Assembly: GCF_029227915.1 (NCBI RefSeq)
Contig: NC_079886.1
Coordinates: forward strand, 28,436,501-28,500,500
Direction of reading: 5' to 3'
Length of the DNA: 64,000 bases
Source of the DNA: Hydractinia symbiolongicarpus
Lineage: Eukaryota; Cnidaria; Hydrozoa; Anthoathecata; Hydractiniidae
The position numbers and the translations under genes were made by a program. The notes under the pieces were generated by a model that ran no database searches, was not told the DNA's origin, and saw nothing but the letters and a program-made list of their open reading frames with translations. Positions 34,664-46,433 of the stretch are shown here, piece after piece (position 1 is the first letter of the stretch; each line of letters starts with the position of its first letter).

Positions 34664-36669
34664 AAACTACAAGTCTCATGCGTTTTAGTGGCGAAAAAAT
34701 AATTTAAAAAATCGTTCGGGAAATGAGTTTACTCCCTGGGTGCTTTCTTTGTTATCATTCGACTATACGGGCCAAGCCCTTGCCGGCGATTAAACTTCTT
34801 TTATACAGCGTCTCATCAAAAATGAAATTATTTTTAAAAACTACAAGTCTCATGCGTTTTAGTGGTGAAAAATAATTTAAAGAATCGTTCGGGAAATGAG
34901 TTTACTCCCTGCGTACTTTCTTTGTATACATTTGACTATACGGGCCGAGTCTGGGATTTACGGGAAATCGCGGGTTTTCGTTTGCCGGAGATTAAACTCC
35001 TTTTATTCAGCGTCTCATCAAGAATGAAATCGTACTTGAAAACTACAAGTCTTATGCGTTTTAGTGGTAAAAAATTAATTTAAAAAATCGTTCGGAAAAT
35101 GAGTTTACTCCCAGTTTACTTTCTTTCTATACATTCGACTATACGGGTCAAGCCCGGGATTTACGGGAACTCCCGGGTTTTCGTTTGCCGGCGATTAAAC
35201 TCCTTTTATTCAGCGTCTCATCAAAAATGAAATCATTTTTGAAAACTACAAGTCTTATGCGTTTTTGTGGTGAAAAATAATTTAAAGAATCGTTCGGGAA
35301 ATGAGTTTACTCCCTGCGTACTTTATTTGTATACATTTGACTATACGGGCCGAGTCTGGGATTTACGGGAAATCGCGGGTTTTCGTTTGCCGGAGATTAA
35401 ACTCCTTTTATTCAGCGTCTCATCAAGAATGAAATCGTTTTTGAAAACTACAAGTCTTATGCGTTTTAGTGGTGAAAAAATAATTTAAAAAATAGTTTGG
35501 AAAATGAGTTTAATCCCTGGGTACTTTCTTTGTGTACATTCGACTATACGGGCCGAGTCCGGGATATACAGGAAAGCGCGTGTTTTCGTTTGCCGGCGAT
35601 TAAACTCCTTTTATTCAGCGTCTCATCAAAAATGAAATCAGTTTTGAAAACTACAAGTCTCATGCGTTTTAGTGGTGAAAAATAATTTAAAGAATCGTTC
35701 GGGAAATGCGTTTACTCCCTGCGTACTTTCTTTGTATACTTTTGACTATACGGGCCGAGTCTGGGATTTACGGGAAATCGCGGGTTTTCGTTTGCCGGAG
35801 ATTAAACTCCTTTTATTCAGCGTCTCATCAAGAATGAAATCGTTTTTGAAATTTACAAGTCTTATGCGTTTTAGTGGTAAAAAATTAATTTAAAAAATCG
35901 TTCAGGAAATGAGTTTACTCCCAGTTTACTTTCTTTCTATACATTTGACTATACGGGTCAAGCCCGGGATTTACGGGAACTCCCGGGTTTTCGTTTGCCG
36001 GCGATTAAACTCTTTTTATTCAGCGTCTCATCAAAAATGAAATCATTTTTGAAAACTACAAGTCTCATGCGTTTTAGTAGTGAAAAAATAATTTAAAAAA
36101 TCGTTCGGAAAATGAGTTTACTCCCTGGGTACTTTATTTGTATACATTCGACTATACGGGCCGAGTCCGGGATATACGGGAAAGCGCGGGTTTTCGTTTG
36201 CCGGCGATTAAACTCCTTTTATTCAGCGTCTCATCAAAAATGAAATCAGTTTTGAAAACTATAAGTCTCATGCGTTTTAGTGGTGAAAAAATAATTTAAA
36301 GAATTGTTCGGGAAATGAGTTTACTCCCTGGGTACTTTCTTTGTATACTTTTGACTATACGGGCCGAGTCCGGGATTTACTTGAAATCGCGCGTTTTCGT
36401 TTGCCGGAGATTAAACTCCTTTTATTCAGCGTCTCATCAAAAATGAAATCATTTTTGAAAACTACAAGTCTCATGCGTCTTAGTGGTAAAAAAATAATTT
36501 AAAAAATCGTTCGGGAAATGAGTTTACTCCCAGTTTACTTTCTTTCTATACATTCGACTATGCGGGTCAAGCCCGGGATTTACGGGAACTCCCGGGTTTT
36601 CGTTTGACGGCGATTAAACTCCTTTTATTCAGCGTCTCATCACAAATGAAATCATTTTTGAAAACAACA
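34469..36669 (+). repeat. 2201-bp higher-order repeat (11 units, one short), copy 1
   Basis: Unit markers recur exactly 2201 bp apart (34862 and 37063; 35267 and 37468; 35672 and 37873). Shared rare changes include GCGTTTTTGTGG, TTTGTGTACATTC and GGGAAATGCGTTTAC. The start overlaps the end of the preceding HOR because adjoining blocks share unit types. Confidence 0.88.
34738..34910 (+). repeat. 29-bp-deleted satellite unit (short unit 16)
   Basis: A 173-bp unit, junction after 34779. It has ATCATTCGAC instead of the ATCATGCGAC of the three preceding short units. Confidence 0.9.
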
Positions 36670-38870
36670 AGTGTCATGCGTTTTAGTGGTGAAAATATAA
36701 TTTAAAGAATCGTTCGGGAAATGAGTTTACTCCCTGCGTACTTTCTTTGCTTACCTTTGACTATACGGGCCGGTTCCGGGATTTAGGGGAAATCGCGGGT
36801 TTTCGTTTGCCGGAGATTAAACTCCTTTTATTCAGCGTCTCATCAAAAATGAAATCATTTTTGAAAACTACAAGTCTCATGCGTTTTAGTGGCGAAAAAA
36901 TAATTTAAAAAATCGTTCGGGAAATGAGTTTACTCCCTGGGTGCTTTCTTTGTTATCATTCGACTATACGGGCCAAGCCCTTGCCGGCGATTAAACTTCT
37001 TTTATACAGCGTCTCATCAAAAATGAAATTATTTTTAAAAACTACAAGTCTCATGCGTTTTAGTGGTGAAAAATAATTTAAAGAATCGTTCGGGAAATGA
37101 GTTTACTCCCTGCGTACTTTCTTTGTATACATTTGACTATACGGGCCGAGTCTGGGATTTACGGGAAATCGCGGGTTTTCGTTTGCCGGAGATTAAACTC
37201 CTTTTATTCAGCGTCTCATCAAGAATGAAATCGTTCTTGAAAACTACAAGTCTTATGCGTTTTAGTGGTAAAAAATTAATTTAAAAAATCGTTCGGGAAA
37301 TGAGTTTACTCCCAGTTTACTTTCTTTCTATACATTCGACTATACGGGTCAAGCCCGGGATTTACGGGAACTCCCGGGTTTTCGTTTGCCGGCGATTAAA
37401 CTCCTTTTATTCAGCGTCTCATCAAAAATGAAATCATTTTTGAAAACTACAAGTCTTATGCGTTTTTGTGGTGAAAAATAATTTAAAGAATCGTTCGGGA
37501 AATGAGTTTACTCCCTGCGTACTTTATTTGTATACATTTGACTATACGGGCCGAGTCTGGGATTTACGGGAAATCGCGGGTTTTCGTTTGCCGGAGATTA
37601 AACTCCTTTTATTCAGCGTCTCATCAAGAATGAAATCGTTTTTGAAAACTACAAGTCTTATGCGTTTTAGTGGTGAAAAAATAATTTAAAAAATAGTTTG
37701 GAAAATGAGTTTAATCCCTGGGTACTTTCTTTGTGTACATTCGACTATACGGGCCGAGTCCGGGATATACAGGAAAGCGCGTGTTTTCGTTTGCCGGCGA
37801 TTAAACTCCTTTTATTCAGCGTCTCATCAAAAATGAAATCAGTTTTGAAAACTACAAGTCTCATGCGTTTTAGTGGTGAAAAATAATTTAAAGAATCGTT
37901 CGGGAAATGCGTTTACTCCCTGCGTACTTTCTTTGTATACTTTTGACTATACGGGCCGAGTCTGGGATTTACGGGAAATCGCGGGTTTTCGTTTGCCGGA
38001 GATTAAACTCCTTTTATTCAGCGTCTCATCAAGAATGAAATCGTTTTTGAAATTTACAAGTCTTATGCGTTTTAGTGGTAAAAAATTAATTTAAAAAATC
38101 GTTCAGGAAATGAGTTTACTCCCAGTTTACTTTCTTTCTATACATTTGACTATACGGGTCAAGCCCGGGATTTACGGGAACTCCCGGGTTTTCGTTTGCC
38201 GGCGATTAAACTCTTTTTATTCAGCGTCTCATCAAAAATGAAATCATTTTTGAAAACTACAAGTCTCATGCGTTTTAGTAGTGAAAAAATAATTTAAAAA
38301 ATCGTTCGGAAAATGAGTTTACTCCCTGGGTACTTTATTTGTATACATTCGACTATACGGGCCGAGTCCGGGATATACGGGAAAGCGCGGGTTTTCGTTT
38401 GCCGGCGATTAAACTCCTTTTATTCAGCGTCTCATCAAAAATGAAATCAGTTTTGAAAACTATAAGTCTCATGCGTTTTAGTGGTGAAAAAATAATTTAA
38501 AGAATTGTTCGGGAAATGAGTTTACTCCCTGGGTACTTTCTTTGTATACTTTTGACTATACGGGCCGAGTCCGGGATTTACTTGAAATCGCGCGTTTTCG
38601 TTTGCCGGAGATTAAACTCCTTTTATTCAGCGTCTCATCAAAAATGAAATCATTTTTGAAAACTACAAGTCTCATGCGTCTTAGTGGTAAAAAAATAATT
38701 TAAAAAATCGTTCGGGAAATGAGTTTACTCCCAGTTTACTTTCTTTCTATACATTCGACTATGCGGGTCAAGCCCGGGATTTACGGGAACTCCCGGGTTT
38801 TCGTTTGACGGCGATTAAACTCCTTTTATTCAGCGTCTCATCACAAATGAAATCATTTTTGAAAACAACA
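36670..38870 (+). repeat. 2201-bp higher-order repeat, copy 2
   Basis: Full second copy with all rare markers kept. At about 38871 the order resets to an AAAATAGTTCGG unit and leads into the 7509-bp HOR, whose first ~800 bp resemble 37690-38500. No short unit occurs after this copy. Confidence 0.88.
36939..37111 (+). repeat. 29-bp-deleted satellite unit (short unit 17)
   Basis: A 173-bp unit, junction after 36980, 2201 bp from short unit 16. It is the last short unit in the window; none was found in the remaining 27 kb. Confidence 0.9.
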
Positions 38871-41168
38871 AGTCTTATGCGTTTTAGTGGTGAAAGAATA
38901 ATTTAAAAAATAGTTCGGAAAATGAGTTTACTCCCTGGGTACTTTCTTTGTATACATTCGACTATACGGGCCGAGTCCGGGATATACAGGAAAGCGCGGG
39001 TTTTCGTTTGCCGGCGATTAAACTCCTTTTATTCAGCGTCTCATCAAAAATGAAATCAGTTTTGAAAACTACAAGTCTCATGCGTTTTAGTGGTGAAAAA
39101 TAATTTAAAGAATCGTTCGGGAAATGAGTTTACTCCCTGCGTACTTTCTTTGTATACTTTTGACTATACGGGCCGAGTCTGGGATTTACGGGAAATCGCG
39201 GGTTTTCGTTTGCCGGAGATTAAACTCCTTTTATTCAGCGTCTCATCAAGAATGAAATCGTTTTTGAAATTTACAAGTCTTATGCGTTTTAGTGGTAAAA
39301 AATTAATTTAAAAAATCGTTCGGGAAATGAGTTTACTCCCAGTTTACTTTCTTTCTATACATTTGTCTATACGGGTCAAGCCCGGGATTTACGGGAACTC
39401 CCGGGTTTTCGTTTGCCGGCGATTAAACTCTTTTTATTCAGCGTCTTATCAAAAATGAAATCATTTTTGAAAACTACAAGTCTCATGCGTTTTAGTAGTG
39501 AAAAAATAATTTAAAAAATCGTTCGGAAAATGAGTTTACTCCCTGGGCACTTTATTTGTATACATTCGACTATACGGGCCGAGTCCGGGATATACGGGAA
39601 AGCGCGGGTTTTCGTTTGCCGGCGATTAAACTCCTTTTATTCAGCGTCTCATCAAAAATGAAATCAGTTTTGAAAACTATAAGTCTCATGCGTTTTAGTG
39701 GTGAAAAAATAATTTAAAGAATCGTTCGGGAAATGAGTTTACTCCCTGGGTACTTTCTTTGTATACTTTTGACTATACGGGCCGAGTCCGGGATTTACGG
39801 GAAATCGCGCGTTTTCGTTTGCCGGCGATTAAACTCCTTTTATTCAGCGTCTCATCAAAAATGAAATCATTTTTGAAAACTACAAGTCTCATGCGTCTTA
39901 GTGGTGAAAAAATAATTTAAAAAATCGTTCGGGAAATGAGTTTACTCCCTGGGTACTTTCTTTGTATACTTTTGACTATACGGGCCGAGTACGGGATTTA
40001 CGGGAAATCGCGGAATTTCGTTTTCCGGCGATTAAACTCCTTTTATTCAGGTTCTCATCAAAAATGAAATCATTTTTGAAAACTACAAGTCTCATGCGTC
40101 TTAGTGGTAAAAAAATAATTTAAAAAATCGTTCGGGAAATGAGTTTACTCCCTGGGTACTTTCTTTCTATACATTCGACTATACGGGTCAAGCCCGGGAT
40201 TTACGGGAACTCCCGGGTTTTCGTTTGCCGGCGATTAAACTCTTTTTATTCAGCGTCTCATCAAAAATGAAATCATTTTTGAAAACTACAAGTCTCATGC
40301 GTTTTAGTGGTGAAAAAATAATTTAAAAAATCGTTCGGAAAATGAGTTTACTCCCTGGGTACTTTCTTTGTATACATTCGACTATACGGGCCGAGTCTGG
40401 GATATACGGGAAAGCGCGGGTTTTCGTTTGCCGGTGATTAAACTCCTTTTATTCAGCGTCTCATCAAAAATGAAATCATTTTTGAAAACTACAAGTCTCA
40501 TGCGTCTTAGTGGTAAAAAAATAATTTAAAAAATCGTTCGGGAAATGAGTTTACTCCCTGGGTACTTTCTTTCTATACATTCGACTATACGGGTCAAGCC
40601 CGGGATTTACGGGAACTCCCGGGTTTTCGTTTGCCGGCGATTAAACTCTTTTTATTCAGCGTCTCATCAAAAATGAAATCATTTTTGAAAACTACAAGTC
40701 TCATTCGTTTTAGTGGTGAAAAAATAATTTAAAGAATCGTTCGGGAAATGAGTTTACTCCCTGGGTACTTTCTTTGTATACTTTTGACTATACGGGCCGA
40801 GTCCGGGATTTACGGGAAATCGCGGGTTTTCCTTTGCCGGCGATTAAACTCCTTTTATTCAGCGTCTCATCAAAAATGAAATCATTTTTGAAAACTACAA
40901 GTCTCATGCGTCTTAGTGGTAAAAAAATAATTTAAAAAATCGTTCGGGAAATGAGTTTACTCCCTGGGTACTTTCTTTGTATACATTCGACTATACGGGC
41001 CAAGCCCGGGATTTACGGGAAATCGCGGGTTTTCGTTTGCCGGCGATTAAACTTCTTTTATTCAGCGTCTCATCAAAAATGAAATCATTTTTGAAAACTA
41101 CAAGACTCATGCGTTTTAGTGGTGAAAATATAATTTAAAGAATCGTTCGGGAAATGAGTTTATTCCCT

Positions 41169-41371
41169 GCGTACTTTCTTTGTATACATTCGACTATACC
41201 GGCCGGTTCTGGGATTTAGGGTAAATCGCGGGTTTTCGTTTGCCGGAGATTAAACTCCTTTTATTCATCGTCTCATCAAAAATGAAATCAGTTTTCAAAA
41301 CTACAAGTCTTATGCGTTTTAGTGGTGGAAAAATGATTTAAAGAATCGTTCGAGAAATGAGTTTACTCCCT
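41169..41371 (+). repeat. First H-type unit in the right arm
   Basis: A 203-bp unit recognised by CTATACCGGCCGG, TTTAGGGTAAATCG, ATTCATCGTCTC, CAGTTTTCAAAAC and GTGGTGGAAAAATGATT. From here rightward this type is frequent, often two or three in a row (about 54549-54950, 55980-56570, 61869-62470). In this type the right arm of the main dyad is altered. Confidence 0.88.
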
Positions 41372-41490
41372 GGGTACTTTCTTTGTATACTTTTGACTAT
41401 ACGGGCCGAGTCCGGGATTTACGGGAAATCGCGGGTTTTCGTTTGCCGGCGATTAAACTCCTTTTATTCAGCGTCTCATCAAAAATGAAA

Positions 41491-41896
41491 TCGTTTTTGA
41501 AAACTACAAGTCTTATGCGTTTTAGTGGTAAAAAATTAATTTAAAAAATCGTTCGGGAAATGAGTTTACTCCCAGTTTACTTTCTTTCTATACATTCGAC
41601 TATACGGGCCGAGTCCGGGATATACGGGAAAGCGCGGGTTTTCGTTTGCCGGCGATTAAACTCCTTTTATTCAGCGTCTCATCAAAAATGAAATCAATTT
41701 TGAAAACTACAAGTCTCATGCGTTTTAGTGGTGAAAAAATAATTTAAAGAATCGTTCGGGAAATAAGTTTAATCCCTGGGTACTTTCTTTGTATACTTTT
41801 GACTATACGGGCCGAGTCCGGGATTTACGGGAAATCGCGGGTTTTCGTTTGCCGGCGATTAAACTCCTTTTATTCAGCGTCTCATCAAAAATGAAA
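41491..41896 (+). repeat. 406-bp dimer duplication nested in the 7509-bp repeat, copy 1
   Basis: An AAATCGTTTTTG / AAAAATTAATTT unit and an AAATCAATTTTG / GGAAATAAGTTTAATCC unit are repeated directly at 41897. The same doubling is present in copy B (about 49000-49811), so it predates duplication of the large HOR. Confidence 0.85.
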
Positions 41897-42302
41897 TCGT
41901 TTTTGAAAACTACAAGTCTTATGCGTTTTAGTGGTAAAAAATTAATTTAAAAAATCGTTCGGGAAATGAGTTTACTCCCAGTTTACTTTCTTTCTATACA
42001 TTCGACTATACGGGCCGAGTCCGGGATATACGGGAAAGCGCGGGTTTTCGTTTGCCGGCGATTAAACTCCTTTTATTCAGCGTCTCATCAAAAATGAAAT
42101 CAATTTTGAAAACTACAAGTCTCATGCGTTTTAGTGGTGAAAAAATAATTTAAAGAATCGTTCGGGAAATAAGTTTAATCCCTGGGTACTTTCTTTGTAT
42201 ACTTTTGACTATACGGGCCGAGTCCGGGATTTACGGGAAATCGCGGGTTTTCGTTTGCCGGCGATTAAACTCCTTTTATTCAGCGTCTCATCAAAAATGA
42301 AA
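41897..42302 (+). repeat. 406-bp dimer duplication nested in the 7509-bp repeat, copy 2
   Basis: Direct copy of 41491-41896, diverging at about 42303 where TCGTTTTTG gives way to TCATTTTTG. Confidence 0.85.
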
Positions 42303-43980
42303 TCATTTTTGAAAACTACAAGTCTCATGCGTCTTAGTGGTAAAAAAATAATTTAAAAAATCGTTCGGGAAATGAGTTTACTCCCTGGGTACTTTCTTTC
42401 TATACATTCGACTATACGGGTCAAGCCCGGGATTTACGGGAACTCCCGGGTTTTCGTTTGCCGGCGATTAAACTCTTTTTATTCAGCGTCTCATCAAAAA
42501 TGAAATCATTTTTGAAAACTACAAGTCTCATGCGTTTTAGTGGTGAAAAAATAATTTAAAAAATCGTTCGGAAAATGAGTTTACTCCCTGGGTACTTTCT
42601 TTGTATACATTCGACTATACGGGCTGATTCTGGGATATACGGGAACTCCCGGGTTTTCGTTTGCCGGCGATTAAACTTCTTTTATTCAGCGTCTCATCAA
42701 AAATGAAATCATTTTTGAAAACTACAAGACTCATGCGTTTTAGTGGTGAAAATATAATTTAAAGAATCGTTCGGGAAATGAGTTTATTCCCTGCGTACTT
42801 TCTTTGTATACATTCGACTATACCGGCCGGTTCCGGGATTTAGGGTAAATCGCGGGTTTTCGTTTGGCGGAGATTAAACTCCTTTTATTCATCGTCTCAT
42901 CAAAAATGAAATCAGTTTTCAAAACTACAAGTCTTATGCGTTTTAGTGGTGGAAAAATGATTTAAAGAATCGTTCGGGAAATGAGTTTACTCCCTGGGTA
43001 CTTTCTTTGTATACATTCGACTATACCGGCCGGTTCCGGGATTTAGGGTAAATCGCGGGTTTTCGTTTGCCGGAGATTAAACTCCTTTTATTCATCGTCT
43101 CATCAAAAATGAAATCAGTTTTCAAAACTACAAGTCTTATGCGTTTTAGTGGTGCAAAAATGACTTAAAGAATCGTTTGGGAAATGAGTTTACTCCCTGG
43201 GTACTTTCTTTGTATGCTTTTGACTATACGGGCCGAGTCCGGGATTTACGGGAAATCGCAGGTTTTCGTTTGCCGGCGATTAAACTCCTTTTATTCAGCG
43301 TCTCATCAAAAATGAAATCATTTTTGAAAACTACAAGTCTCATGCGTCTTAGTGGTAAAAAAATAATTTAAAAAATCGTTCGGGAAATGAGTTTACTCCC
43401 TGGGTACTTTCTTTTTATACATTCGACTATACGGGTCAAGCCCGGGATTTACGGGAACTCCCGGGTTTTCGTTTGCCGGCGATTAAACTCTTTTTATTCA
43501 GCGTCTCATCAAAAATGAAATCATTTTTGAAAACTACAAGTCTCATGCGTTTTAGTGGTGAAAAAATAATTTAAAAAATCGTTCGGAAAATGAGTTTACT
43601 CCCTGGGTACTTTCTTTGTATACTTTTGACTATACGGGCCGAGTCCGGGATTTACGGGAAATCGCGGGTTTTCCTTTGCCGGCGATTAAACTCCTTTTAT
43701 TCAGCGTCTCATCAAAAATGAAATCATTTTTGAAAACTACAAGTCTCATGCGTCTTAGTGGTAAAAAAATAATTTGAAAAATCGTTCGGGAAATGAGTTT
43801 ACTCCCTGGGTACTTTCTTTCTATACATTCGACTATACGGGTCAAGCCCGGGATTTACGGGAACTCCAGGGTTTTCGTTTGCCGGCGATTAAACTCTTTT
43901 TATTCAGCGTCTTATCAAAAATGAAATCATTTTTGAAAACTACAAGTCTCATGCGTTTTAGTGGTGAAAAAATAATTTAA

Positions 43981-44386
43981 AAAATCGTTCGGAAAATGAG
44001 TTTACTCCCTGGGTACTTTCTTTGTATACATTCGACTATACGGGCCGAGTCTGGGATATACGGGAAAGCGCGGGTTTTCGTTTGCCGGCGATTAAACTTC
44101 TTTTATTCAGCGTCTCATCAAAAATGAAATCAGTTTTCAAAACTACAAGTCTCATGCGTCTTAGTGGTAAAAAAATAATTTAAAAAATCGTTCGGGAAAT
44201 GAGTTTACTCCCTGGGTACTTTCTTTCTATACATTCGACTATACGGGTCAAGCCCGGGATTTACGGGAACTCCCGGGTTTTCGTTTGCCGGCGATTAAAC
44301 TCTTTTTATTCAGCGTCTCATCAAAAATGAAATCATTTTTGAAAACTACAAGTCTCATGCGTTTTAGTGGTGAAAAAATAATTTAA
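43981..44386 (+). repeat. Two-unit segment present in copy A and absent from copy B
   Basis: Comparing the two 7509-bp copies, positions up to 43980 align at +7509 and positions from 44387 at +7103. The 406 bp between them has no counterpart at 51489/51490. It is exactly two units, so phase is kept. Confidence 0.85.
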
Positions 44387-46433
44387 AGAATCGTTCGGGA
44401 AATGAGTTTACTCCCTGGGTACTTTCTTTGTATACTTTTGACTATACGGGCCGAGTCCGGGATTTACGGGAAATCGCGGGTTTTCCTTTGCCGGCGATTA
44501 AACTCCTTTTATTCAGCGTCTCATCAAAAATGAAATCATTTTTGAAAACTACAAGTCTCATGCGTCTTAGTGGTAAAAAAATAATTTAAAAAATCGTTCG
44601 GGAAATGAGTTTACTCCCTGGGTACTTTCTTTGTATACATTCGACTATACGGGCCAAGCCCGGGATTTACGGGAAATCGCGGGTTTTCGTTTGCCGGCGA
44701 TTAAACTTCTTTTATTCAGCGTCTCATCAAAAATGAAATCATTTTTGAAAACTACAAGACTCATGCGTTTTAGTGGTGAAAATATAATTTAAAGAATCGT
44801 TCGGGAAATGAGTTTATTCCCTGCGTACTTTCTTTGTATACATTCGACTATACCGGCCGGTTCTGGCATTTAGGGTAAATCGCGGGTTTTCGTTTGCCGG
44901 AGATTAAACTCCTTTTATTCATCGTCTCATCAAAAATGAAATCAGTTTTCAAAACTACAAGTCTTATGCGTTTTAGTGGTGGAAAAATGATTTAAAGAAT
45001 CGTTCCGGAAATGAGTTTACTCCCTGGGTACTTTCTTTGTATACTTTTGACTATACGGGCCGAGTCCGGGATTTACGGGAAATCGCGGGTTTTCGTTTGC
45101 CGGCGATTAAACTCCTTTTATTCAGCGTCTCATCAAAAATGAAATCGTTTTTGAAAACTACAAGTCTTATGCGTTTTAGTGGTAAAAAATTAATTTAAAA
45201 AATCGTTCGGGAAATGAGTTTACTCCCTGGGTACTTTCTTTCTATACATTCGACTATACGGGTCAAGCCCGGGATTTACGGGAACTCCCGGGTTTTCGTT
45301 TGCCGGCGATTAAACTCTTTTTATTCAGCGTCTCATCAAAAATGAAATCATTTTTGAAAACTACAAGTCTCATGCGTTTTAGTGGTGAAAAAATAATTTA
45401 AAAAATCGTTCGGAAAATGAGTTTACTCCCTGGGTACTTTCTTTGTATACATTCGACTATACGGGCCGAGTCCGAGATATACGGGAACTCCCGGGTTTTC
45501 GTTTGCCGGCGATTAAACTTCTTTTATTCAGCGTCTCATCAAAAATGAAATCATTTTTGAAAACTACAAGACTCATGCGTTTTAGTGGTGAAAATATAAT
45601 TTAAAGAATCGTTCGGGAAATGAGTTTATTCCCTGTGTACTTTCTTTGTATACATTCGACTATACCGGCCGGTTCCGGGATTTAGGATAAATCGCGGGTT
45701 TTCGTTTGCCGGAGATTAAACTCCTTTTATTCATCGTCTCATCAAAAATGAAATCAGTTTTCAAAACTAGAAATCTTATGCGTTTTAGTGGTGGAAAAAT
45801 GATTTAAAGAATCGTTCGGGAAATGAGTTTACTCCCTGGGTACTTTCTTTGTATACATTCGACTATACCGGCCGGTTCCGGGATTTAGGGTAAATCGCGG
45901 GTTTTTGTTTGCCGGAAATTAAACTCCTTTTATTCATCGTCTCATCAAAAATGAAATCAGTTTTCAAAACTACAAGTCTTATGCGTTTTAGTGGTGGAAA
46001 AATGATTTAAAGAATCGTTCGGGAAATGAGTTTACTCCCTGGGTACTTTCTTTGTATACTTTTGACTATACGGGCCGAGTCCGGGATTTACGGGAAATCG
46101 CAGGTTTTCGTTTGCCGGCGATTAAACTCCTTTTATTCAGCGTCTCATCAAAAATGAAATCATTTTTGAAAACTACAAGTCTCATGCGTTTTAGTGGTGA
46201 AAAAATAATTTAAAGAATCGTTCGGGAAATGAGTTTACTCCCTGGGTACTTTCTTTGTATACTTTTGACTATACGGGCCGAGTCCGGGATTTACGGGAAA
46301 TCGCGGGTTTTCCTTGCCGGCGATTAAACTCCTTTTATTCAGCGTCTCATCAAAAATGAAATCATTTTTGAAAACTACAAGTCTCATGCGTCTTAGTGGT
46401 AAAAAAATAATTTAAAAAATCTTTCGGGAAATG

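Larger units (their letters stand above)
38925..46433 (+). repeat. 7509-bp higher-order repeat (37 units), copy A
   Basis: The longest HOR here. Marker-bearing units recur 7509 bp apart (39090 and 46599; 43177 and 50686; 43630 and 51139). Rare shared features include CATTCAGGTTCTC with TTTTCCGGCG (near 40050 and 47560), CTGGGCACTTTATTTG and TTTTCCTTGCCGG. It contains a nested 406-bp duplication and the first run of H-type units. Confidence 0.9.

Noticed and set aside
41210-41225. TTTAGGG / TTAGGG telomere motifs in some unit types
   Set aside because: They occur once per unit inside GATTTAGGGTAAATC or GATTTAGGGGAAATC and never in tandem. They are point variants of GATTTACGGGAAATC.
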